In this document: piece after piece, positions 23,739 through 34,341 of the stretch
Layout: each line of letters starts with the position of its first letter
Numbering within the stretch: position 1 is the first letter of the stretch
Source of the DNA: Lytechinus pictus
Lineage: Eukaryota > Echinodermata > Echinoidea > Temnopleuroida > Toxopneustidae
NCBI RefSeq assembly: GCF_037042905.1
Contig: NC_087252.1
Coordinates: 17,873,701-17,937,700 of the forward strand
Direction: 5' to 3'
Length of the DNA: 64,000 nt
The notes under the pieces: model-generated
The model's input: the letters and a program-made list of their open reading frames with translations, nothing else
What the model was told of the DNA's origin: nothing
The model's database searches: none
Made by a program: the position numbers and the translations under genes

Positions 23739-24711
23739 CACACACAGAAATTTTTTATACAAGTAGTATAAAAAATTATACAACCACTGGTTATCCCGCG
23801 CCTCAGCTAATAATTGGTTAAAACTTAACCAACTGCAAGTTGTCTAAAGTTTATGCAGCAATTGCTTAAATAGTTTAAGCAATTATAAGATAAAGGTGTT
23901 ATACGGTTGTGTTGCTTGAACTTTTAACTTTAGGAGTTGGTTAAAGGAGTTGCATAAATATTAGACCATTATTGGTTAATTTCATTATTTTAACCCACAC
24001 TAATTGCCTAAATTTTTAATATTGTTGTTTAAAGAGGTTGTTACTATTCTCCGAACTTGGGGACTTGATGAAGTTCCTGGTTGGGAAGTTTAAAGGTGAG
24101 TAGTTTACCGTATATTTGAGCGTAGTGTTCACCGAGCTTGAGCTCCCTTGGGTACCCCGAAGGCTACTCGGTACGGCAGTTTAACGTCACGTTGGCCTCA
24201 CTCGTGGACGCCAGCCCATGCCAGAGCCATGACGCAAATATTATCGTCAAATTTCAGAAAATAAAATCACCAAAATTACAGTATTTTGTTCTTGATACTA
24301 CGGTGAACACTACGCTCAAATATAACCGCCCAATCAGGACATCAAGTCCCCAGGTTCGGAAAAGTTCCTCCACCGGGCACGCCATTTTCTTCTGATCGCC
24401 AATTTCCAATCGACGATCGATGGAAAAATTGACGTCAGAAGCATTTGCGCGCGGCACAAAACAGCGCAAAACCACAATCATGACTAATTTTTATGCAATG
24501 TTGAATACGTTCATAATTCTTTGGCGCGAAAATATTGGTCATGTCACTCGTTTAATTCAATGTTGAATAATTTTTAGCTTTTATCAATATATCGTTCGAT
24601 TTTTTTTATTCAACGCAAAGTTATAAAGCAACTATATGCTTTTTATACAACTTCCGCAATGTTTATACAATTCTATTTTAACTTATGCAATTTTATACCG
24701 CGTTTTGTGTG
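23739..24711. mobile_element. TA-flanked foldback MITE
   Basis: 973 bp present upstream of TRIM copy B but missing upstream of copy C, where GCTAGTCAATTC runs through at about 57948. Ends are CACACACAGAA and TTTTGTGTG, flanked by TA (23737-23738 and 24712-24713). The core is a large imperfect inverted repeat: GGGGACTTGATG..TATTTGAGCGTAGTGTTCAC (near 24058-24132) is mirrored by GTGAACACTACGCTCAAATA..ATCAAGTCCCC (near 24302-24352). No coding sequence. Superfamily open; the TA duplication is compatible with Tc1/mariner. Confidence 0.7.
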
Positions 24712-24821
24712 TAGTAAATTCTAAAACATTATGTTTGCATTTACCTCAGTCATATCCCAATACTTTTTCAATATTCAAGTCAAATCAAGCAGTTTTCTTC
24801 TTCTTCTTCCTTTTATGTCAG

Positions 24822-24919
24822 GATGCATTGTGGCAGATGGCGTCAATGGCGAGAGCAAGATAAATCACGTTGGGCATGTAAGGGTCTTTGCTGTGATTCA
24901 GAGCTGCCATTGTGGGTAA
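24822..24919 (+). other. Candidate 5' UTR exon of TRIM copy B
   Basis: A pyrimidine tract ending TTTTATGTCAG at about 24821 is followed by ~98 bp and then a donor-like TGTGG/GTAAAA. The copy C upstream region has the same tract ending TTTATCTCAG (about 58055) and matching downstream bases, but GGATAAC replaces the donor. Prediction from consensus only; transcript data are absent. Confidence 0.25.
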
Positions 24920-25060
24920 AATACATTTGTGGTTTATATACATTTTGCAGTATTATTTATTACACGGTTGCCCTGCAAACTAGATTTTAAAATATCAAAA
25001 TCTTACAGATTTTAACAATAATTGTAGGTTTCTCTTACGTACATTATAGTAGCACTAAAT

Positions 25061-26839
25061 ATGGCGACACTTGAGCATTCTGTTTTGCAAAGTTTAAAGT
25101 GTCCGGTTTGTTTTGGTTTGCTGAACGATCCAAAACAACTGTCATGTACACACACATTTTGTCCAAAATGTATTCAAGGTATTCTAGCATGCTCTGTACA
25201 GAGGAATATATTATCATGTCCAATATGTAAAAACACAACAAATGTCGCAGATGGCGATGTTGCGAATCTTAAAACTAACATACCTGTTAAGTCAATTGTT
25301 GATGACGTCAGGAATAGTAAACAGCTATGTGACGTGTGTGACAAGCGAGCAAGTGCTGCACGCTTCTGTTGCGAATGTGGTAAGAACATGTGTAACGCAT
25401 GTCTGCAAGCTCATAACACATGGAGACCTAATCTTAAACATAAAGTAGTGATGGTTGAAGACATCAGAAAGGGTAGGGTAGTCTTACAAAAGAAGGTTTA
25501 CTGTCAAGAAGAAGTACATAAATCTGAAGAGTACGAGTGCTCTGATGTCTGCACGACATGTAAGAAGCTCATTTGTATGAGATGTCGCATGCTCTACCAC
25601 GAGAAAAGTGGCCACGATGTTGAAGACTTAAGAGAGTACAATTCTTCTTTCAAGAAGAGCTCTGAATTACTACATGATCAAGTAAAGGCGAAACTTAAAA
25701 TAGTCAATAATCATATGACTTGTATTGATAATCAAATCAAACGGGTCAATGATCACATAGAAGGAGAGAAGGCAAAAAATAACAAGATTTACGAAGACGC
25801 TATCAAGAAAATAAAAGAGAGGAATATTACATTGAACAAGCAATTAGATGACCAGAAAGAAGAATTAGCCAAGAGCTTAAATAATATGAAAATTGATGAT
25901 GAGAGATTAGTTAAGAGCATTGAGAGTGCGAGTGAATTGCTAAGTAATAGTTTGAAAGGCCCACTAGAAGGAGATGTTGTAGCAATTCGTGATTCATTGT
26001 CTGGTGAATTGGAGAATGTATTAGATAGGGATAATCCAAAGAAAAGGGTCGCTATTGATGTAGGTGATTATGCAGAGAAACTGAAGTTTGCACCAAGCTG
26101 CGATCCTCATACATTGTCAATGTGGGAACTACGGTTTCTGAAATGTGAGGCGAAATGCAATGCAGTAATCCCAGAGAAAGGATATTTGGATTGCACAGCT
26201 GCTAGAGAGGATGGAATGATGGCTGTTGGTTATAGCACAGATCGAGGGATTGACATCTTCTCTTCCGATGGTCGGCTGCAGAAAACAGTCATCAAATATT
26301 TCAAATTAAGTGATGGTCGTCATGCTGTGCGTGGTTTTGATAATAAGATTTCACTGTACACATCAGATGAAGAGAAGCAGGATGTGACATTCGATACTAT
26401 AGGCTACAGTAAAGGTGGGTCTGGTGATCTCACTGTAGACAGCAATGATCTGATCTATGTTAGCTACAGGAAAGCTAAGAAGATACAGGTATTCTCACCA
26501 TCAGGTGGGAAGGCTATCAGGGAGATACCATGCGATTGGTATGAACCCTCCCATATCACAAGTTATGGTGACACATTGATCGTGAAGCAGTTCAAGAATG
26601 CAATAATACGAATTGATATGAAAGGTGATATAATGCACAGATTAAGAAAACCACGGGGAAATGACCTCCATGCTGCCGTGAGTAAAGACAATACAATCCT
26701 GATTGCCTCTGTAAGACGCAATGAAGGTCTGCTCAATATCGATGAGTACACCGGTGAGCTGAAACACAAAAAGACTCTCATATCTGATTACAAGATTGAG
26801 AAACCGGAGAGGCAATGGTATTACCTTTTACAGTTTTAA
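25061..26839 (+). CDS. TRIM/NHL-like RING-B-box protein, copy B (C-terminally truncated)
   Basis: Second copy of the intronless TRIM-type gene, 592 residues against 624 and 623 in its sisters. RING (C14, C17, C29, H31, C34, C37, C53, C56), both B-boxes and the coiled coil are intact. Two defects are visible. About eight residues are missing after VIKYFK in the C-terminal domain, where the sisters have a WI(V/R) segment. A CAA-to-TAA change then ends the frame after YYLLQF, removing the last ~31 residues that A and C share (ending in VTSKVTS). Sequence resembling that tail continues to about 26920 but carries further changes. The loss would take out the last propeller strand, so the product may be unstable or the gene may be decaying. 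The start ATG at 25061 matches the other copies. Confidence 0.87.
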   Translation: MATLEHSVLQSLKCPVCFGLLNDPKQLSCTHTFCPKCIQGILACSVQRNILSCPICKNTTNVADGDVANLKTNIPVKSIVDDVRNSKQLCDVCDKRASAARFCCECGKNMCNACLQAHNTWRPNLKHKVVMVEDIRKGRVVLQKKVYCQEEVHKSEEYECSDVCTTCKKLICMRCRMLYHEKSGHDVEDLREYNSSFKKSSELLHDQVKAKLKIVNNHMTCIDNQIKRVNDHIEGEKAKNNKIYEDAIKKIKERNITLNKQLDDQKEELAKSLNNMKIDDERLVKSIESASELLSNSLKGPLEGDVVAIRDSLSGELENVLDRDNPKKRVAIDVGDYAEKLKFAPSCDPHTLSMWELRFLKCEAKCNAVIPEKGYLDCTAAREDGMMAVGYSTDRGIDIFSSDGRLQKTVIKYFKLSDGRHAVRGFDNKISLYTSDEEKQDVTFDTIGYSKGGSGDLTVDSNDLIYVSYRKAKKIQVFSPSGGKAIREIPCDWYEPSHITSYGDTLIVKQFKNAIIRIDMKGDIMHRLRKPRGNDLHAAVSKDNTILIASVRRNEGLLNIDEYTGELKHKKTLISDYKIEKPERQWYYLLQF

Positions 26840-27258
26840 TCAGGAGAGATAGCTTTATATGTACTGGATATGCTCTATTCAACTTATTTAAACTTGGGAA
26901 GTTTCCTTGGTAAGGATATTATGTTTCGAAGCGTTTAGGAGCCGATTTTCTAACTACTTTACAGTATATAATCTTCAATTTGTAAGTTTCAATGTTAATC
27001 TTGGTAGTCATGTTCCATTGAGGTAAGAATCAGTAAATTATATTAATTCCATTCCATCAAAATAGAATCACGTATACAATAGAATAGTTAAAGATAAAAG
27101 TACATGATATACACCCATCGCAAAACATAATATTGGTGTTACATACAGAGGAAATTAATAAAATGAAATTTGAGACGGGCCTGCACAATTAACCAAAATA
27201 ACTTTAATTGAAGAAGCTCTGTCCTCAGCTGTACCCCAATTGTATCATGTTTAGCATA
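26840..27258. other. 3' flank of TRIM copy B
   Basis: The first ~85 bases are the disabled end of the TRIM frame. The rest is paralogous to the 3' flanks of copies A and C. No other gene seen. Confidence 0.6.
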
Positions 27259-27282
27259 TTTTCTGTGGGGACATCCCGATAG

Positions 27283-27380
27283 ACCGCGGGTCCGATAGAC
27301 CGCGGGTCCGTTAGACCGCGGGTCCGATAGACCGCGGGTCCGATAGTCCGCGGGTCCGATAGACCGCGGGTCCGATAGTC
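27283..27380. repeat. 16-bp tandem repeat, left arm
   Basis: About six copies of GATAGACCGCGGGTCC, some reading GATAGTCCGCGGGTCC. The central CCGCGG is palindromic. Confidence 0.9.
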
Positions 27381-27534
27381 CGCAGTGTGTGTAAAATTAT
27401 GATCAGATATATCAAATGTCATCGAGAGGTCCAAAGGTCAAATGATACGAAGCCATGGGGTTCTATCAGGTGCGGATCCATAGGGGGCCGAGGGGGAACT
27501 GCCTCACCCCCCCCCCCCCCACCCCCCAGCTCAA

Positions 27535-28020
27535 AAAAGAGGGGGGAAGAGGGGAAAAGGGAGAGAATAAAAAAAGAGGAAGATGGGAAAAGAAGAGAAT
27601 AGAAAAGAGAGTAAGAAGGAGAAAGGAAGAGAAGAAAAAAAGATAAGAAAAAGGGGAAAGGAAAGACAAAGAAAAAAATGGAGAAGAAAAGGGGAAAGAA
27701 GAGTAAAAAAAGAGGAAGAGAATAATATTTAAAGAGAGAGGAAGATGGGAAGAAAGATAAGAAAAGAGAGAGAGAGAAGAAGAGAGGAAAAGAGAAGAAA
27801 AAAGAGAGAGTAAGGGGGAAGAGAGGAAAAACGAGAAAAGAGAGAGAGGAAAAGAGGAAAGAAAAGACAGAAAAAGAGAAGAAAAGGGGGAAAGAAAAGA
27901 TGGGGGGAAAGAGAAGAAAAGGGGGAAAAGAAGAGGGGGAAAGAAAGAGAAAGGAAGGAAGGGGAATGAGGATAAGAGAAAGAAAAAAGAAAGAAAAGGA
28001 GATGGGAAACGGAAGAGGGA
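27535..28020. repeat. Polypurine tract
   Basis: About 485 bp almost entirely A and G on the plus strand. The long open frame on the minus strand (Phe/Leu/Ser/Pro-rich) is a composition artefact. Such tracts can adopt H-DNA. Confidence 0.85.
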
Positions 28021-28310
28021 GATGTTGACCTGGACGTCGATTTGATGGCGCCAAAATGACGTTCGAACTATGGGGCGCTGAATTGATGTTCGATCTAGCG
28101 GGGCACCAAATTGATGTTCGAACTTGGGGAGCGCTAATTTGAATTTTGACCATAATGCGTCAAATACATGTTTCAGAGAGGGGGAGGGAGGACAAAGTTA
28201 TATTTCACATGGGGGCGCCAAGTTTATGTTCAACCGAGGGCGCCAAATTGACCTTGAACTTTAATAGGGGGCTTCATGCAAATTCATTTTCGACCGGGGG
28301 TGCAACATTG
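28020..28310. repeat. Minisatellite with GGCGCCAAATTGATGTTCGA words
   Basis: About seven imperfect repeats of 33-45 bp sharing GGGCGCCAAATTGA and TGTTCGAAC. GGCGCC and TTCGAA are each palindromic. Confidence 0.65.
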
Positions 28311-28479
28311 CTCGTATTGCCTGTTTATAGTGAAATATATGTCCTGCCCAAAAAACTTAAATTAATGCGGCTGAATTAAAATATCCCGTTTTTACGATAA
28401 CAGAAAAAACAATGTTTTCGAGTTTTAAGTCTGTTTAGCGAGAAAGATACACTGTTCAGGGTCACAAAAATGGGTTAAT

Positions 28480-31400
28480 ATCAAATTCAGCTCGCGCTAC
28501 GCGCTCGCAATATTTGATTAACGAGGTATTCATCCTCTGCTTCAATCCCACATGTAAGTGTTGGTGTTTTTCAAGTCAACATACATAGGCCGATCTAGGG
28601 GGCAAAGATTTTGCCCCCCCCCCCATGGTGGCGCAAAAAAGGGGTAAGAAACAGAAAAAAGGAAGAGAAAAATGACAAGCAATTAGAATAGGAATTATAC
28701 CTTAGTCCTTCTTAAGTCAGTATATAAAAAATTGAGCTCGCGCTTCGCGCTGGCATCAATACATTGTTTAGTTATATACGCATCCCGACCTTACAGTTTT
28801 TTATGCGAACGAGAAGCACAAGCTGAAAATATTTGATATTCTAACCTGACAACTGAAAATGTATTTTTCATTTCATTATTATAAAAGTTTTCAGCTAGCG
28901 CTTCGCGGTCGCATTCATTTCTTAATAGATATGCATCGTGTTCATCATAACAACTACTAACATAGGCGGATTGAGGCGGCCCGAGGGCAACCTCCCCCCT
29001 ATTGACAGAGCAAATAAATTGTGAAAAACGGGGAAAGAAAAAAAGGGGGAAAGAAAGGAGAAAAAAGAAGACAAAACATAAAAGGAGGAAGACGAGTGAA
29101 TAAAATAAGGTCAGGAGAAGACTTGGAAAACAATTTTTAAAAATATTTAATGTCACTATATTAAAGTTTCGCTCGCGCATCGCGCTCGCATTGCCTGTTC
29201 AATGAGATACATATCTTGCTCAATAGGCTGATATGTAGTTTAAAATATCAAGTTTTGATATCAATATACAAAAAAAAAATCAGCTCGGACATTGACCTTT
29301 CATTATTTTGTTTTATTTACCAATTTATGTTTTTAAGTGCTCTGGAAAATGTCCGTTTTATGGTTTGAATCAACATTTGCAACATTTTGTGCACTCACAC
29401 TATTTGCCAAGTAGGCCTACCTATTGTCTTTTTATATTTCATATAAGATTCTCTAAATATACCTTTTCAGGTGTCTCGATTGTAAAAAAAATAATAAAGG
29501 CCTATGAGCTAGCGCTGCGCGCTCGCATTTTGATTGGTGAGTTATGTATACCTATATATTAATTCTATAACAAACTACTTAAATCCCCCCATTAAAAAAT
29601 TCCGGATCGCAATTTGCGCTCGCATTATTTGCTAAAAATATATCAACCAATGAATCCTATTTATGATTACAAAAATACTTAAAATATCCAGTTTTCAGGC
29701 CTCATGCACTGTCAACAAATTTCACACACTCATTAGGCTTAACAGATTAATAAATATGAAATAAGATTTGTATGAATTCATAATAACTAAATTGTCCCTT
29801 TTTCAGAAATAAATATCAACAAGTTTTAGGAAAACAAATAGAAGATAGTCATCATTCTTATATGATGACAAAATGTCCTTAGGCCTAAAATGTCTCGATC
29901 CTAGGTCAAATAAATAATAAAATATCAGCTCCCACTTCGCGCTCGCATTATTTATATAGTGCTATCAAATTTCCCTATATACACAGTGCTGTAAACAGTG
30001 CTTAAATTGACCCTTTTCATATCGGAATTTCAAATATTATTTTCAGCTCGGGCTCTGCGCTCGCATTATTGATTTTTATGATAAAGAATGAAATGTATTC
30101 AGATTGCCAGGATTCTGTCTAACTCTAAAACACGTGCACGCATGTTTTTTGAGATACAAAGCTTGATCTTATTCAAAACGTGCTAAAATTATCCAGTTTC
30201 AAATCAGAATATCCAAAATTTTCTGCTCGCGCTTTGCGCTCGCATTATTATTGTAGGGAGATACCAAAAATTACCCATCCTTTTTCATGATTGACAAACA
30301 TGAATCGAATGTCCCATTGGGGAATTTGAAATCTCATCTTTTTAGGTTGGAATATCAAAAATGTTCAGCTCGCGCTTTGCGCTTGCATTATTATTGTAGG
30401 GAGATACCAAAAATTACCCATCCTGTTTCATGATTGACAAACATGAATCGAATGTCCCATTGGGGGATTTGAAATCTCATCTTTTTAGGTTGGAATATCA
30501 AAAATGTTCAGCTCGCGCTTCGCGCTCGCATTATTTAATCGTTGAAATGTGTATCGTCTTAATGGCTAACTGCAAAACATCCTTAACTGGTCCCTTTTCG
30601 ACCAGGCCAGAACGAATATTTAACATTTCTGCTCGCGCTTCGCGCTCGTGGTAATTATCTAGTTACATACGCGTCCTGTTCAGGTTCACAAACATTGCCC
30701 AAAATGTTCAATTTTCAGGACAAAATACATGAAATTTCATTTTTAGATTACATAGGGCTTAAGAGATTATTACACATTTATGTTGCTTATAAAGTAAAGC
30801 TAGGAAATGACTGTTAAAAAATAGAGAGAATCAAGACTAAGAAAAAATAGAGAGAAAAGGAAAGGGATTAGGATGAAATATAATATCATTTTCCAAATAT
30901 TATGTCAAAATCTATCACAACCTTGTATTTTTGTAATAAAAATGTCAGGATATTTGCTTGCTCGCTTCGCTCACTGGCAACTTCTTATTAATTTTATGCG
31001 ATACACCATATCGAGCCCCCTCGAAATTGTTGGCTCATTACGGCACTGGGACAACCCCTTCAAAGAAACAAAAAAAATAAACTTTGAGCGGCCGATCGGA
31101 AAAAATATGGGTGAAAAAATGGCCCCTCACCCTATTGGCGGAAGCTGGGTCCGCCCCTGACTTAGGCTTTCAGGATATAATACATGAAAAATCTATTCAA
31201 AAAAAGATCGCGCTTCACGTTCTCATTGTTTATTTAGGCCTTGTGAGATACCTCAATTTGTTTTTAAGAATGAAATCTCAGATTTTCTTTGACGTCTACC
31301 CCCCCCCCATTTCATTTATTTTGTTTAACTCGGTGCCCTCGCCACCCCCCCCCCCCCCCGTGCACCCATGCTGAATAAATACGCCACTGATGAGGAGAAT

Positions 31401-31610
31401 TAGTCGATTGCTTCGAGATTGCATTATTCCCAAGAGGTTATCATTAATATTATTGAAGGGTATTCTAACACAACAGTACATAAACTACAGCTCCCGTTCA
31501 CACAATATTCTAGTAGGGCCTACTCTGGTTAGAAGTTAAACCAAATTGAACCCCCCCCCAAAAAAAAAAAAAAAAAATCACTCGTGCTTCGCGCTCCCAT
31601 TGATATTACA
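28480..31610. repeat. Dispersed array of GCTCGCGCTTCGCGCTCGC motifs
   Basis: About fifteen copies of a 19-26 bp core, AGCTCGCGCTTCGCGCTCGC followed by ATTATT, at roughly 28487, 28733, 28895, 29170, 29505, 29605, 29930, 30047, 30223, 30366, 30510, 30630, 30955, 31207 and 31580, spaced 100-330 bp. Three copies near 30223-30510 are about 143 bp apart with nearly identical spacers. The core forms a hairpin (GCGCGAAGCGCGAGC). Spacers are AT-rich and non-coding. Confidence 0.8.
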
Positions 31611-32041
31611 TTATATATTCATGGATTTTTTTTTCAAGAACACATAAAAAAGTGGTCTTTATTTGTTTAAATGTGATTATAAGATAATTCAAAATCCATT
31701 TAAGGCACTTAATTTAGCCTTCCCGGGAGGGAGTGGGCGCTTTTTTTTTTTTCGAAAAGTACGCATATGGGCGCCAAAAATCAGGTCAAATTTGGCCAAC
31801 CCCCCCCCCCCCCCCCCCCCCTTCCACACGAAATCCTGGATCCGCGCCTGGGTTCTATAACAATAACCCAATTAGGGCAGTCACCCCCTGACAACTACTT
31901 CAAGGAAAATATTATCCCCATATTTTTACCGCCGGGGACTGATACCCCCCCCCCCGGAAATTTACCCTCCTGACAATTACCCCGGATAATTATCCCTAGT
32001 ACGGAGCCTTGAAAATGCCATCTTGCCATGTCTTAATTAAT

Positions 32042-32379
32042 CATTGGCGGCGGAAGGCAAACAAAATTAGGGGGGTCCACCTGAAATTTTGGGATGGACA
32101 CAGGTAAAAAATTTGACAAGCAAGTCAACCAAAATTTATAGGAAGGACCACCAAAATTTCTTGACAAGAAAAAAAAGGTTATCAACCAAAATTAGGGGGG
32201 GGGGACAAAAAGATTTTAGGGGGGGTCCACCTCAATTTAGGGGGGGAGACGTAGAAAACAAATTGACAAGCAAAAAAAAAGGTTCTCAACTAAAAATCTA
32301 GGGGGACCGTCCCCCCCCCCCCCCACCTCAAATTTAGGGGGGAAAGGTTCCCCCCCCCCCCCCGCTTCCGCCGCCTAAG
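32042..32379. mobile_element. hAT-like MITE inside the TU-like element
   Basis: 338 bp with ends CATTGGCGGCGGAAGG and GCTTCCGCCGCCTAAG, flanked by the 8-bp direct repeat TAATTAAT (32034-32041 and 32380-32387). The interior has repeated AAATTGACAAGCAAAAA and AAATTTAGGGGG words and long C runs. It is a sister family of the elements at 12410 and 60723. Confidence 0.78.
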
Positions 32380-32399
32380 TAATTAATACGCTTATTATT

Positions 32400-32665
32400 T
32401 CTACATAGCGATATATTCTATCTTGTCAAGTCGATATGTCCACATGGCGAGATATGAAGTGTACAAGTCCCGGCGAGAATCCCGATATATCGCTATGTTG
32501 ACATGTAACTTATTTAAGTCGACTTGGCAAGATAAAATATCTCGCAATGTTGACATATAACTTTTTATAAGTGGCAGGATAGCGTATCGCGCCACGCGGA
32601 CCTAATAAGCTTATTTAGTCGACATGGCAAGATAAATTATCTCGCCATGTCGTCAAGTCGATGGC
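32400..32665. repeat. Inverted and tandem GTCGACATGGCAAGAT repeats
   Basis: Several copies of GTCGACATGGCAAGATA and its complement TATCTCGCCATGTC lie in mixed orientation, a small secondary-structure-prone block inside the right half of the TU-like element. Confidence 0.6.
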
Positions 32666-32886
32666 ATTTTAGAGGCTCCGTATGGCGTCTAGAGGGTAAA
32701 TTTCCGGGGGGGGGGGTAACAGTCCCTGACGATAAAAATATGGGGATAATATTTTCCTTGAAGTAGATGTCAGGGGGTGATTGTACTTTGGGTCATCGTT
32801 ATAGAACCCCATGGACTCGTATCATTGGCCTTTTGACCTCTTGATGGCATTGGATCTCACTATATCCTGACCATAATTTTACACAC

Positions 32887-33078
32887 ACCGCGGACTATCG
32901 GACCCGAGGACTATCGGACGCGGTCTATCGGACCCGCGGTCTATCGGACCCGCGGACTATCGGACCCGCGGTCTATCGGACCCGCGGACTATCGGACCCG
33001 CGGTCTATCGGACCCGCGGTCTATCGGACCCGCGGACTATCGGACCCGCGGTCTATCGGACCCGCGGTCTATCGGGCT
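32887..33078. repeat. 16-bp tandem repeat, right arm (inverted)
   Basis: About twelve inverted copies, GGACCCGCGGTCTATC and GGACCCGCGGACTATC alternating irregularly. Roughly double the length of the left array. Confidence 0.9.
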
Positions 33079-33092
33079 GTAACCTTTTCTGT

Positions 33093-34278
33093 TTAGGGGT
33101 TATCAAGATTTTACTGCTCATTTATTTACCATTCCTAAAATAAAGGGATTCCTGAAATCTCCATTCATATTAAAGAAATTTCTGTTTAATGTTCCTCTTT
33201 CTTTCTCTCTTTCTTTCTTTAAAAATCACTTCACACACCCTAATTTACGAAGAAATATGTCCAAACATCAATTCATAAATACATGTCTACATGTATGACA
33301 TCAAATTAATATTTGAGAATTGAAACACAGCAGATTACATTATTTCGAAAATATTAAACCAATATTTACGTGCTTGATGAAGTAATGAATATTCTATGAT
33401 ATAAACGACTGATGTTGACAACGTGACCAGTAATGGGTCTGGTACCATATAGTACAGATAAAAGATTTTTCAAAGGTATGATTTTGGTTAAGAATGGGGA
33501 TTAACAAATACTAGTTCCAATTGGTATTATGTAAGTGCATGTATGTGCGTATCTTGGGGATAGGCCGGGCATCTTCAGGGCAAATAAAATGAGGAAAAAT
33601 TTAAGACTTACAAATAAAAAAAAATCAAAAGCAATGATTAATCACATTTACAGTTTAATGTAATTAAAAACAATCAACCAAATATTAGATCAATACGGCC
33701 CAACATTCGGGTGTTGGAAAATCCTGGCAAAAGTTTACTATTTGCCCCTAACTTGGCCTTTCATAGTCCCAATACTGATAGAAGTGAGGTGATAGACATT
33801 ATACACGTAACGTGATAACGGTAAATTCTTAACTGGAGAGTAACAATTATTTTTTATTAATTTTTTATCATTATGATTTGGTTCGTATAATAATATTAGT
33901 GATACTATCATAAATTGTAGTATACGAAATTCATGCATAATTATGATAAAGATTTACATTAGCTAAATTGTGTAGGTTACTTTTGCTTTTAGCTTTATAT
34001 ACCCTACATGGATGCTATGGTGTGCTATTTATCAGTTTGTTCATAATAATTTTCATTACATATTCCTTTTGTATTTTCGATATTACCACTAACATAAATA
34101 AACATCAATGAGCGATGACAACAAACATACATGTTGAATTCAAACATAAATAATGTAGAGGGAGGAACAGGTGGACATATGGGCATATACATGTATATAT
34201 AATAACTTATAATTACATATATAACAATGAAGCCCACGTATAGAATATATGCATATACATATACATACATATACAAAT

Positions 34279-34316
<38 letters not shown>

Positions 34317-34340
34317 CAACTTTTTTTCATCTCTCTCTAT
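33093..34340. other. Intergenic core of unit 2, part 1
   Basis: Paralogous to 4860-5990. No gene recognised. Ends in a (TA)n tract at 34290-34315. Confidence 0.55.
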
Positions 34341-34341
34341 A

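Larger units (their letters stand above)
2304..25060. repeat. Segmental duplication unit 1
   Basis: Head-to-tail paralogue of 25061-58241. Visible matching blocks: 4180-4800 with 26840-27258; 4860-5990 with 33093-34340; 6050-9830 with 36150-39815; 9905-12401 with 40660-43235; 13158-13930 with 43250-44040; 20630-21660 with 44040-45116; 21660-22100 with 50444-50930; 22105-23735 with 56295-57940; 24715-25060 with 57945-58241. Subtracting unit-specific insertions leaves about 14 kb. Coordinates were read by eye and are approximate. Confidence 0.88.
27267..33084. mobile_element. TU-like foldback transposon with 16-bp-repeat arms
   Basis: 5,818 bp with an 8-bp direct repeat TTTTCTGT at 27259-27266 and 33085-33092. 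Ends GGGGACATCCCGATAGACCG (left) and the complement of GGTTACAGCCCGATAGACCG (right) are matching terminal inverted repeats. The outer arms are tandem 16-mers GATAGACCGCGGGTCC (27283-27380, and about twelve copies inverted at 32887-33078), then about 100 bp of further inverted homology (27383-27480 and 32790-32890). Units 1 and 3 lack the element. Outer tandem repeats, modular interior and 8-bp duplication match the described plan of sea-urchin TU elements. There is no open frame with a transposase; the interior is a composite of repeats. Confidence 0.8.

Noticed and set aside
27283..27380. CRISPR-like array (16-bp repeats)
   Set aside because: Repeats are contiguous with no unique spacers, sit in a eukaryotic transposon arm and recur inverted at the other end.
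27419..28153. 244-residue minus-strand open frame rich in Phe, Ser, Leu and Pro
   Set aside because: It is the complement of a polypurine tract; composition alone keeps it open.
28480..31610. CRISPR-like array of ~20-bp repeats
   Set aside because: Spacing varies from 100 to 330 bp, cores are degenerate, and no associated genes exist; it is a eukaryotic repeat array.
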